Source: Paragordius varius
Lineage: Eukaryota > Nematomorpha
Assembly: GCA_964247055.1 (NCBI GenBank)
Contig: OZ176051.1
Span: 13,454,001-13,518,000 of the forward strand
Direction: 5' to 3'
DNA: 64,000 bases
Of the stretch, positions 33,563 through 44,035 are shown piece after piece. Below the pieces are notes generated by a model, which had not been told where the DNA came from, made no database searches, and was given only the letters and a program-made list of their open reading frames with translations. The position numbers and the translations under genes were made by a program. Numbering within the stretch: the first letter of the stretch is position 1; every line of letters starts with the position of its first letter.

Positions 33563-35995
33563 CGTGGTAGAAGGAAAGACCCGGTATGTATATCTCCTTA
33601 AAGTGTACCACATTCGTTTGTACATATTACGCCTTATAATCAGAAGATTCTATGTTATATTTTAACTCCCAAAGTTGTTATCACAACACTTTTTTATCTC
33701 GAATCCCTTGTCAATCCCTAAGGCCATAACATTTATGATACATATCTCACCAATAACAGGAATTATATCTAACCTCGAAAATCCTGTAAGTAATTACCAA
33801 ACTTATTGACCTTTTCCTATTACGCTGCACAATGTCTGCTGCAAACTAACTGCAAATTCGCATAGGAAATGGAATACACGCGAAACTACTCACAAAATTG
33901 ATCTTTTGATTAAAAAAAATGGAGAAACTCGACATCAAAATTATGGGGATCTCTGAATCCCATATCCCCTCAATCGGCCATCTCTAGTATAATAATCACA
34001 TCCTATTCTTCTCAGGTCCGAAACTCTAAACGTAACGGTGTGGCCCTAATACTAACGAATCACTAATTCGTCCCAGCCCATCATATCATAACAATACGAC
34101 TGAATACGATCTCCCAACCAATTATTATATTCATACGGCTCAAACTTAAACTAGATTATTCTTCAATAACTAACGACTTCCCTGTGATCATCAAAAACAG
34201 ATTTGATACGCTGAACCTTGATGATAATGCTGAAAGTCTATGGACAGTGATGCAAAAAGCAACCACTAATACAGCCAAAGAATCCATTCCCACGAAAACC
34301 ATACCTGATAAAATTAAATTATCGCAAAAATGCTAGATCTAGCTGCCAAACGTCGTCAAGCAAAGTTATCTATCAATCTCCTAGAATACAAATCACTTAA
34401 CTGGGAGTATCAGAAAAGCGCCCCTGATGACAACGATAGCCATTAAAACAATCTATGTCTTACGCTCGAGAATGCTGCCAAAAATAACGACAATTTTATA
34501 AAATCGTGCACTTAATACCTATCAAGTCGAAATTTTACAAAGGCCCAATGAAATCAAGTTGTAGATTTTATCATAGACAAGAACTGACTGGTTCAACACT
34601 GGAAGAAATATGTAGTCAAACTCTACGGATACAGCTCAGCAGAACCCGTTAACAATAATGACTAATACCAACGGCACAAATTTTGCAGGATGAAGTTTGA
34701 ATGGGCTCTTGATCATTCCTCAAATACCAAAGTGGAAGATTACGACGACATCCCAACTGAGCTGTCCCGTCTTCTACCAATTGATATCCTCACAAAACAA
34801 TTCCGAAAAATATTTGCGGACGCTTCTTTCTCAAAGGACTTGATTCATTCCAATTTTTAAAAAGGGTGATCCGAAATCCTTTAAAAGCTACAGAATCATA
34901 TCATAAATCAAACTTCCAAGATATTCCTAATGATCAACCACAATCGCATTCAAGGTACAATAGAATCGGAACTGTCCATCAAGAGGTTTCAGAGCAAACA
35001 GCGGGTGTAGAGACATGATTTACAAGCACGGTATTCTCTGGGGCATACTATCCCAAATCGGAATATCCGAGCATTTATTAAAATAATTAAATCCTTATAT
35101 TCAACTTTGATAACCCCTCACGGCACAAGCAAGTGGGTACCAATGAACAATGGATTAAGCCAAGGTTGCGTCTTTTCATTCATTCTCTTCAACACCTGCA
35201 TCGAATGCATTACACGCATAGACAAATCGTTTGGAATAAAAGTTACCAGCAACACAATATCCTCGTTTCATTACGCTGACGACACGATTCTTAGTGTCCA
35301 ACTCCCTAGACAACCTCTTCTCCTAACACAATTTACCACCGAATGTCAAAACTTTGGCTAAACATTTATAATGATACAAAAAATCATGCACATAAACTCA
35401 CAAATTCAATACAATAACCAAACTCACTGTAGTACCAAAATTCATTTATCTTAGTAGTCTAACCAACATGACTAACAACAGCACACCAGACATTAAAAGA
35501 ACGAATAGTAATCGGCAAAGCAAATATGATAAAACACAATAAAATACCCACAATCCAAGATCAAACTAGACAAATTTCTCATCTTCCCAAGCATGCTGTC
35601 GCCACAGAGTTGAACAATAAAGAAAGGGTATGTAATAAATATCAATGCCTTCGAAATGTGCTGCTGGAGAAGGCCACAGATAAATTGGAAAGAAAAATTT
35701 AAAACACTGACATCCTTGATAAAATTAAACCTGAAATATCATTATACTTATGCGTTAAAATGAAACTATCTTTCGCCACATCACTAGAGCCAAAAACTTG
35801 GAATATCAGTCTATGTCGTACAAAGTTGAAGGCTCAAGAAAACGTGGCAGATGTAATGCGTTGGATCAATAATTTAACTAAAGAAACCAAACTATCAATG
35901 CAAAAGTTGATAACCTAACCGTACAATCCGGCGTAATTACACTTAAATAGCTACAAATCGACCCCAATCTTAGCTACCACAACAACAATGAGATT
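33563..35995 (+). mobile_element. RTE-like LINE, near full length but decayed, unit A
   Basis: From about 33900 one frame reads MEKLDIKIMGISESHIPSIG, the start of an apurinic-type endonuclease (GISE(S/T)H). A later segment has RNGVALIL. An RT domain follows at 35107-35361 with NNGLSQGCVFS-type box and FHYADDTI. The C-terminal NAFEMCCWRR and NWKEKFK lie at 35640-35700, and RGRC/RW-type remnants follow to about 35880. Many stops and frameshifts separate these. The insertion point is inside a foldback arm, which supplies the boundary at about 33563. Clear target duplications were not found. It is the same family as the fragments at 3962 and 28727. Confidence 0.8.
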
Positions 35996-36195
35996 ATTAT
36001 TTTTTAAATAATACATTTCTAATGACATGTATTATGCTAATACACAATTATTAATGACTTATTAGAAATTATATTTTATTGATTGTATGATTATTTTTAA
36101 AATTTGAGATATTTTTTAAAAAATAATAATTTTTTATTTTGTCGATGGTTCTCATTAATCATCGCGGCTAACCTATAAAATCTAGAGTTAAATAT

Positions 36196-37396
36196 ATACC
36201 ATTTTTATTCAAATTGGATTTTAAACTTGTCAAAAAATACTGTCAGAAAAAATTTAACAAAAATATTTTTTAGATGAAAAGCCTTTTTGATTGTATTTGA
36301 TAAAAAAGATATTTGAATAAAAGATAACACTAAACAACAAAATTTTCTACCACACTGGTTTTTTGCATTTTCTGATAAATACTATCATTTTAAAAGTTTA
36401 TCTGATATACAAATGAACATGCCACTTAAGATTATTGTATAATATGATTTTTTGATTATGCGCCCTTTTTATTAAAATTTTACTAAAAAATGCTTTTCTT
36501 TGAAAATATACAACAAATGCCCTTTTGTAATATATCATTCGAAAGAGTAATAAAAACTCTACAAAATGCATACTAATTTGTTTTACATCGATAGTCAATA
36601 TTGGACAAAGGAGGGGAAAACGCGCAATGAGAGCGTTATTAATTAATATTTTTCAAGAAATAATGGATACAAATAACTTAAACTTTGTCTAGATGGCAAG
36701 ATATGTTTAAAGGACACAAGAAAGTTTTATTGATTAAAACACTTATTTATTGCTTTTATGTCATTCCAAGCAGCTATTTTTAAGTTTTATATTTCTAAAA
36801 TTACCATCTCATCCTCATCAATATTAATTTATTTTCTTTAGGTAGCTTATAATTTCAAAATTTTAAAGACTAGAAATATATTTTAAGGCATTCTTAATCT
36901 TTTCTAGCGATTATGTAATATATATATATATATATATAACTATGCATTTTAGTATCCAATATAATTGTGATAATAATATTTTTTAAAAAAGCAAACCAAA
37001 TTTTTCAAATATTTATTTAATTTTATGCTAATGTAACCCAAATAATTACATTATAATTAATTTTATGATTTTTAAATTAGTTTGTCTATGTCAAACTACG
37101 ATTCGAAAGATACTGTTTTTCGCGCTCAATTGAATGATATAAATACATGGCTCTATATCTAAGACTTTTAATTTTAAAATTTCTTTATTGTTCGCAGCCA
37201 AAAATATCGATAAGCTCTAATAATAAAAATATGTGTTAGACCTTTTACAGATATAATATTTATATACTTTATTGAAATAAATTTTAAATTTACAAGAATG
37301 GCACTTGAAAAAGTTAAAATTCGTCTAATATAATGAATTACATTATATAAATTAGGGTAAAATCTGTTTAAAATCGAATTTGATATGAAAATGGTA
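36196..37396. repeat. Inverted-repeat element at the centre of the foldback, unit A
   Basis: The left end, ATACCATTTTTATTCAAATT (36196), is mirrored by the right end, which read in reverse is TTACCATTTTCATATCAAAT (37396). Both continue with GGATTTTAAAC or CGATTTTAAAC. The right inner part has TTTTACCCTAATTTATA, as at 15.3 kb. An (AT)n tract lies at 36918-36938. No gene is present. Confidence 0.6.
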
Positions 37397-37735
37397 AAAA
37401 ATTTTAAATTTTATTATTTCTTCCAAAACTATAGATTATAGGTTAGCTCAGAAATGTGATAAAAAAAATTATTTATATTTTCTTAATCTCAAAAATCTAT
37501 TCATCCAGTTCATAAAATATAACTTTTAAAGTCATTCAATAATTGTATTTAAAAAATATCCTTATTAGTGTGCTCTGAATGAGTAAAAGTAATTTTATTT
37601 GTTTTGATATTTATTATCTAAAATAAAACCGTTTTTGACTGGGAAAACGTTTGATTGACTGGAAAAATGTTGCGATTTACTGGGAAAACTTCTAGATTCA
37701 CTGGGGAAAAGTTTTTTGACTGGGAAATATACGTT

Positions 37736-38261
37736 TTTTCTGTTTTAGCATTACATGCATAAGTAATGAATTTATTGAACATTAAATAATCAGTTTATAT
37801 TTTATTATATAACGATTTTTCTGGTCGATTGATAGACATAGAGGCGTTTAAAAAGACAACCAAATATATCACTGAAATTAAGTTAGCGGTTGTATGAAAT
37901 AAACCCATTTTCAGACGCTAATAATTTATGAGGTTGTGTGTATTGCCCGCCAAATTACGATAAAAATTATAAATATGAAAATACTGTTTCTTAATTGTTT
38001 GTGTATATTTTATTGTTTTTTGGAATGAAGAAGTTATTATTATTAAAAAAGATATATTTAACATATGTGAGTAGATGGAATTAACACAAGATAATCTTCC
38101 GGCAAACTAAAGCACTATGAGAATATAAAAGCACTTTTTATCAGAAAATATATATTTCAAGATATATTTTGTGTCACTCTCTAATGTACATTAGCTAAAA
38201 AAATACATATAACTATATATATAAAAAATAGGTTGTATGAGTTAATGTATCAGGAATATCT
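37736..38261. other. Non-coding stretch
   Basis: Nothing recognised between the two foldback elements. Confidence 0.35.
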
Positions 38262-39150
38262 GGTATTTTGGTTTTTTACGAGGGATTTGGGGTAAGTGCT
38301 TCATATGAGAAAATGGCAAAATTTGCCAATTTTTTTATGATAATTTTTTTGGTGAAAAAATGCTTCATTCAAAAAATATCACTAAAATTTATACTACCTA
38401 TAAAAAGCAATATATTTAAAATAAAAATTTTAGATATGGGCTCTAAAAATCCCAAATTTTTCGTTCTTTTAAAATGGGATATTCTCTTCAAAAAACGCAA
38501 AAATACCAGGATTGGGCGATAAAATTTTTAATATATACAAAATTTTGACATAAAAAAAATATTTTTCGATAATTTAATTTTTAGCAAATTCTTGAAGCGT
38601 ATTTCATACTATTTGGAAGCGTGATCGAAAAATATAAAAATTATAAGATATTATAAAGAAACTGTTTCAACATAATTCGACGCTGATATTAAAATGTTCA
38701 TCTTCAAATGTTTGTTAAAAAAATGTATATTTTACAAAAAATCACCAAAATTTTAAAGCAACCCTTAAATTAAAATTGGGAAGCTAATAACCAGCATTTT
38801 GCAATTGAAAAATGTCCTTAAAAGTTATTAACTGTTTCCACGATGCCTCCGTATAAAGTCTTCAAACATATTTTAAAAAATAAATTGAAAAAAATATTTT
38901 TTAAAAAATATTTTTAGCTGATACCAAAATTTAGCTTATATTAAATTTTTTTATCCCGCAAGGCATTTTTGCTTTTATTTAAAGAAAACTAACCCATTTT
39001 AGAAGAACGAAAAAGATTGCGACTTTTCAAGCCCATATTCAAAAATTAAATTTTTTGAAAATAATTCCTTTTTATATGTAGTTTATGATGTGTTGTGATA
39101 ATTTTTGGATTAACCATTTAGCTTTCACCCGTATGCTAAATTTAAAATGG
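38262..39150. repeat. Foldback element, GGGCTCTAAAAATCCC family, unit A
   Basis: 38437-38480 (GGGCTCTAAAAATCCCAAAT, TTTTAAAATGGG) is mirrored at 38993-39032 (CCCATTTTAGAAGAACGAAA, CTTTTCAAGCCC). The arms extend outward with weaker complementarity. A diverged relative is at 11660-12290. The open frame at 38268-38522 is a by-product of the AT-rich arm and not protein-like. Confidence 0.6.
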
Positions 39151-40089
39151 ATATTGATAAATAATTATTGGAATCCAAAATTCTTTTTTTTACAAATACA
39201 ATCAATTTATTTAATCAAAGTGATATACAGTTAAAATTGAAATTATACGGACAAAACGTAAAATATAAAGACTAATATTTTTTTCAAAAAGACAACCATA
39301 CGTTTTTAATCCTGATATTTTTTAAATATAACTCATTGTTTTAAACTACAAAGTATAATATAAAAATGTAAATTGCTAACACAATCAATTTTATATTACG
39401 ATTGTAAATGTTTATTATAAGATAAATTAAGGTTTTAAAAAGTATGGTATTCTTTTGGAAAAAAATTTGTCTCTTATTTACTTCTAATTTTAATTTTTAC
39501 TGTATTTCGTTGTTTCTTTAAACGCCGGATTTATAATCAATCGAGAGAAAAGTTTGTTATATTTTAAAATATTCTAGTTGCTTTTTGAGTGCACACAAAC
39601 AATTTTTTATGTCATTTTAAAACATGTTTTATTATATTTATACGCTAAAATCTATAAGTACAATTATAAAATAGTTTTTGAATCACCAGAAATAGTAAAA
39701 CCCTGTATGTATGGAAATATAATCCGTAAGTATATTTTTTTTACTTTACGAATCAATATTAATAGTATTGGTTGAAATGTAGATAATATTAACAATCAAT
39801 ATGAAATTTAATATATTTGAATTGTTGCGACCCGAACGAAGGAAAGCAGTTGGTTACTATTTTTGTGTTACAGTAGCTTAATCGTGCATTGTGAGTTCTT
39901 TATATATTACCATAGCACATAAAGCTAAGAGTAATATTATTGGAATATAGATTTTTTTGCTTTTTACACCCTTTTAGCCAATTATAATGCTCTTTGTGCT
40001 TCTAGCAAAGATTAATTAAAACTAGCAATATATATATTTAATCACACAGTATTTTTATTTTTTAAGCTTGAAATTGATTTACAATATAG
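39151..40089. other. Non-coding stretch upstream of the second cofilin type
   Basis: No gene or repeat recognised. Copies A and B are identical here up to about 40030. Confidence 0.35.
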
Positions 40090-40091
40090 TA

Positions 40092-40254
40092 AGTATACAT
40101 TGCTAAAAAGTTATTAATTATTGCCAAATAGCTTATGCAAAGCGAATTATTATTGGCTAATAATAATAAAAAGTGAAAAAAATAACTATAAGCCAATAAT
40201 ACTGCCCTTTGTTGTTGCTATTTGTCAATTAATAACTTTGTAGCAATGTATACT
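40092..40254. mobile_element. 163-bp palindromic element flanked by TA, unit A
   Basis: It begins AGTATACATTGCTAAAAAGT and ends with its complement (ACTTTGTAGCAATGTATACT). A second inverted pair, TTATTGGCT and AGCCAATAA, lies near the centre. TA dinucleotides lie on both sides (40090-40091 and 40255-40256), as expected for a Tc1/mariner-type short element. It sits about 300 bp before the cofilin TATA box. Confidence 0.65.
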
Positions 40255-40528
40255 TATTCATACTGTATATACAGTGTAGGTGTCTTTAACCTCCGTAAAA
40301 TAACAATCAGAAGGAAACGTAATTAGTTGAATTAATTATATTTTTAACGCGAAATATATATTTAACAGTTGACTTGCATTAGGAGAGTAAAGTTATTTTT
40401 AGTATTAACAAAAGAGCACCATGTCATTGTAAATTTTATTTATAAGTGAATTATTTTTCTTAAATGCGTTTTCAAGGCTTTTCAAATTTACGGCATTAAT
40501 TGAGGCCAACGATATAATACATCAATAA

Positions 40529-40562
40529 GCCATTAAAGCTTCCGTTATTTTCATATAAATAG
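40529..40562 (+). promoter_or_regulatory. Promoter of the second cofilin type, unit A
   Basis: TAAGCCATTAAAGC, then TTCCGTTATT, then TATAAATAG (40554-40562) repeat the order seen at the 9.4-kb gene. The ATG is 60 bases after the TATA box. No pyrimidine tract ending in TAG is present here. Confidence 0.65.
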
Positions 40563-40621
40563 AGGGACTGTAAAAGACCTTTATTTTAAAATTTCTATTA
40601 TTATTCTATATAATATTAAAT

Positions 40622-41029
40622 ATGACGACGATTGATCCAAACTGTAAAATTGTGTTTCAAGAATTTTCAACAAGCCTCCTCTATAAATATGTCCTTTTTG
40701 GAATAACACAGAATAAGATTGTTGTCATGAAGAAAGCATCTGCCACAGCTACATACGATGATTTTTTACGAGATTTGACTGATGTTCAAAACAATAGAGA
40801 TTGTAGATATGCTGTAATGAATTTTGAGTATGTTGACGCTGTTACAAAACAGGCACGTCGGAAAATAGTTTACTATCTTTGGTGTCCGGACACTTCTGAT
40901 ATTCTTAAAAAAATGGTGTATACTTCTTCTAATAACGGACTCAAACAATCCTTTGTTGGGATATCTTTGAGTATTCAAGCTACCGCATTAAGCGACGTTC
41001 AATATAATACGGTATTGAATCAACTATAA
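40622..41029 (+). CDS. ADF/cofilin family protein, second paralogue (unit A)
   Basis: This 135-residue single ADF-homology domain protein is about two-thirds identical to the 9.4-kb product. It starts MTTIDPNCKIVFQEF. DCRYAVMNFEYVD (60-72) and KIVYYLWCPDTSD (81-93) carry the conserved core Trp. The long helix reads ILKKMVYTSSNNGLKQSF (94-111), with two lysines where actin-binding basic residues lie in the family. It has two extra residues in the NNRD loop (57-60) and lacks the C-terminal lysines of the other type. Thr2-Thr3 replace the usual phospho-serine. AATAAA is at 41131-41136. Differences from the first type are spread over the protein, so the two types split long before the 20-kb duplication. 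Confidence 0.92.
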   Translation: MTTIDPNCKIVFQEFSTSLLYKYVLFGITQNKIVVMKKASATATYDDFLRDLTDVQNNRDCRYAVMNFEYVDAVTKQARRKIVYYLWCPDTSDILKKMVYTSSNNGLKQSFVGISLSIQATALSDVQYNTVLNQL

Positions 41030-41139
41030 AACAAATGAAAACGTAATGCATCTAAAGTTTATTTAAATATAACTTTTTTTTGCTAAATTAAATTTTAATC
41101 CTTATTATATGCACCTAAAAGTTTTGAATCAATAAATTA

Positions 41140-42330
41140 TTTGTTAATTTATACCGAAATGGATATCACAAAAGATATTATTTTAGCTCTTAAACTATCA
41201 TTTTCGCATGGCGTCTCTATCAATCGTTGTGAATAAATTAAATAATTTTTTAAAATATCAATTATTATCTTATCCCTTTTAGAAACTATGAGACTTATGG
41301 ATCGATATTCTTATTAAATAAGATATAAATGAAAGGTTAACAATCGTTAGTATGTGGCCCATTCTGAAATTACAAAATATATAAATACATTCATGGATTA
41401 TATAAAATATTTATATGATTTTAACAATTTACTTACGATTTCATTAATATTTTTTATAAAAAAGTAACTAGTAAAGCTACGATGCCAAAATTTCGATTGT
41501 CTGGACTACATTAATAGGTTATTTCAAATAAGAAGCTCTAGTAAAAAAATATATTTAAAATTTTAAATAATTATATTGCACCCTTGCGTTACGTGCTTAA
41601 ATTTTAATTCTGAATGAAATCAATTAGTGTTTTTCAACTTTTTTTGTATACGCGCCAGCAAATAAAAAATAGTTTGCTCTATCCTCTAAATATAAATCAA
41701 AAATATTATTATTATTATTATAAAATTATTTATTATCATTATTTGGGATCTGTATTTGTTAAAATATTTATAATTGGAACGAATCTTGATAATTTACACC
41801 TAAAACATTTACCCTTTTTAATAGCCTATAGCTACAAACAGTTCAAATAATTTATCGCCGAAGATTTGTTTAAATGTGAATTAATTTATATTTATCATTA
41901 TATTTATAATATTTTTAGCGAAAAAAGTATTCAGTAGAAATTATAGCATCCGTCAACCGCCCTAAAAGGCTGGTCCTAAAATATTTATTAATTCGTTGTT
42001 TTCTCTATATTTATATTTATAACAACATAAACATCAAATAGCTTTAATATTTTCTTGATATTATTTGTTACATGACCCTTTGTTTTGATCATAACTGGTC
42101 TCTTTATTAATAAATTTGGTTGGGATTTTGAAGCTTTGAGATTCATTATCAGAATAATCGGTAAAAAGAAGCGGGTTCGGGGTTTTTAAAACCGCACGAC
42201 ACAGCGTAAGTATTGGGCGCCTCACCTAATATACTATCAAAAACAGTAAATGGTGAAAAATGATTGAGTTCATTATTTTATATAAACAGAATTATAACAA
42301 TTTACAATTTTTATATATATCTAAAAATAT
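41140..42330. other. Non-coding stretch
   Basis: AT-rich, no gene. A small ATT trinucleotide tract at 41707-41722 differs in length between copies A and B. Confidence 0.4.
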
Positions 42331-42335
42331 TAGAT

Positions 42336-42583
42336 CAGGATTGTTCAACACTAACTGCTTTACGAGCCGCATCCGAATAGAAACGGGCATAAATAAATAT
42401 TTTTTTGAAATTAAAACATAAGGTAAGAAAAATTGAGAAAACAATATAATTTTCCACGGTTTCCGCATTAACAAAGTACTTAGAAATTTGAGCAATACCA
42501 ATTATACTAAAGATTATATTTGCACCCAAATTTTTTGTGGGCCGCACATATATAATTGCAGGGCCGCATGGTGGTACCCCCAG
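42336..42583. mobile_element. Short hAT-like element, unit A
   Basis: The left edge is CAGGATTGTTCAACACTAAC followed by GAGCCGCATCC. The right edge is GGGCCGCATGGTGGTACCCC then CAG. Read in reverse the right edge gives CTGGGGGTACCACC. The GGCCGCA motifs and CAG/CTG ends are hAT-like. A clear 8-bp duplication was not found. Confidence 0.5.
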
Positions 42584-42695
42584 AATATATGTTTTTTTAA
42601 AATTTGTTTTCTATTAGAGAATCCTAAAAGGTAAAGTGCTATGCAACTTATATTTTCATATGGTAAACAAATTAATTAATCAATAAATGGAGAGA

Positions 42696-42784
42696 TCGCC
42701 TTTTTAAATAATAATATTGTTTATAAAGTTACGTTCTCATGTGATGGTACTTATGTCGGAGAAACAGGTTGCATCATTTTGTAA
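42696..42784 (+). mobile_element. Penelope-like GIY-YIG endonuclease fragment (fossil), unit A
   Basis: One frame reads NNIVYKVTFSCDGTYVGETG, the opening of the GIY-YIG endonuclease as found at the C-terminus of Penelope-like elements (VY...C...YVGETGR). Only about 25 residues of the domain remain. No reverse transcriptase is attached, so it is a broken end fragment. Confidence 0.7.
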
Positions 42785-43133
42785 AGGTTAAAATAGCATA
42801 TATAATTCATGTGTAATAAATTAAAATCCGGTTTTGCCTAAAAATTATTTTATAACTTTTGATATAGAAAGTTTTTTGGAGCAAGGGCACACAGTAAAAA
42901 AACACATTAGGATATTGAAAACGCTTTTCCTATATAATTCGATGATATGGACAATACTATCTAGGATTTTCGATAATGTTTTTAATTTCAAACTCCTAAT
43001 CATTTTTTGTAAAAACACCTATGATTGATACGAATACGATACGGATATGACGGATATGATAATATGGAATTATTCATATAAAAATATAAAAAGTGAAACA
43101 CGTGTTACAAAGAAATAATATATATATGTTACA

Positions 43134-44035
43134 TCTCCCCCTTTAGTAAACGTGGCAGAGATGAGCATCGACCAATATATCCATACCCAAATTTCCTGGA
43201 GAACTTTCCCAGGTCCCCCGATCCTAATTTGTTTCATGTATATTAATTAATGGTCTCGGAATTTTCACGGCTCACTTTTAGTCTTTGTAGAAGTTTTAAA
43301 CTTGCTATTGGCTCCCAACCAAAAAAAGTTTATTACAGGCCTTTCCCCGTCCCGGAGACGGTGCTCTCCTGTACGCGATGATTGCCCTACTAAGGGCAAT
43401 GGCCCAACAGACCTACCTGCTTTTACGGTGTTTTCAGTTCTTATGACTCGTAAAAATCCGTTTGACTATGTGTGATAGGGTGGAGTAAATTGGTGGGATT
43501 ACGCTCTTCACAGAATCGTTTGAACTGTCCGAACGCGAGTTGCGGACCGTTGTCTAATCGTTATGGAAAACCGAATTGATTTTATAACCCGGTAAATGCA
43601 TTAATTGTCGTTTCCTTGGTGTTGTCAAAGTTAGCATTTCCAACAGCGCGAATAAGAATTGATGACAACCAAACAAAATTATTTTTCCATCTGTCCAGCT
43701 AAATCGATGTGCACCCTTTCCCAGGTTCGGGATACCGTAGGCCAATTGCTTGTTTCATAGGGGTGGCATCCCGGTTCACTTGACAAGAAATGTTTTTTAA
43801 ATCAGGAAACTTTCTGATACTCTTTGGTTGTTAAATTATGATTGACTTTATTTTTATCATACGGATGAAGACCATATTGATTATCATTCCCAAATATTCA
43901 AGACTCCGTAGCCCGAATTGGACTTGCTCTTTTTCTCCTTAAACCCCACAGAAATTCGCATTTTACAGTTTTATCTTGCTGCCTATCCTTTCCAGCAATG
44001 ATTATATCATCGAAATATACTGCTGTCATCGGCAT
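43134..44035 (-). mobile_element. Ty3/gypsy LTR retrotransposon fossil, unit A
   Basis: On the minus strand, near 44030, VYFDDIIIAGKD is the reverse-transcriptase active-site region. A retroviral-type integrase core follows, from about 43740 (TWERVHIDLAG) to 43450. A purine-rich tract at 43134-43145 directly precedes TGTAAC, the likely start of the 3' LTR, which lies below 43133. The order RT then integrase is that of Ty3/gypsy. It is broken and truncated by the duplication junction at 44035. A matching fragment in copy B would begin at 63980 and lie mostly outside the window. Confidence 0.8.

Larger units (their letters stand above)
33378..37735. repeat. Foldback element, CCCAGTCAATCG family, long copy with insertions, unit A
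   Basis: The left edge (33378-33500) carries AGTCAATCGAAACATTTT-type units; the right edge (37628-37730) carries the complementary GACTGGGAAAACGTTT-type units. Arm segments match the short copy at 14803-15815; for example ACACAATTATTAATGACTTA (36051-36070) corresponds to the region at 15085-15105. A LINE (33563-35995) lies in the left arm and another inverted-repeat element (36196-37396) at the centre. Confidence 0.75.
24308..44035. repeat. Large tandem duplication, copy A (19,728 bp)
   Basis: From TGGCTTAAATC at 24308 the sequence repeats from 44036 in the same orientation. The offset is 19,728 until 28.2 kb, 20,861 after the inserted element, 20,859 after a 2-bp deletion, and about 20,846 at the window end. 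Up to about 40.03 kb I noticed only a handful of substitutions, for example near 26480, 28892, 35645, 36462 and 38600. From 40.03 kb to 43.15 kb substitutions and small indels come every ~80 bases. Copy A ends within a gypsy fossil at 44035. Confidence 0.95.

Noticed and set aside
38268-38522. 84-codon open frame, present twice (also 59127)
   Set aside because: It lies in the arm of a foldback repeat; the product is Lys/Phe/Ile-rich as expected from AT-rich DNA.
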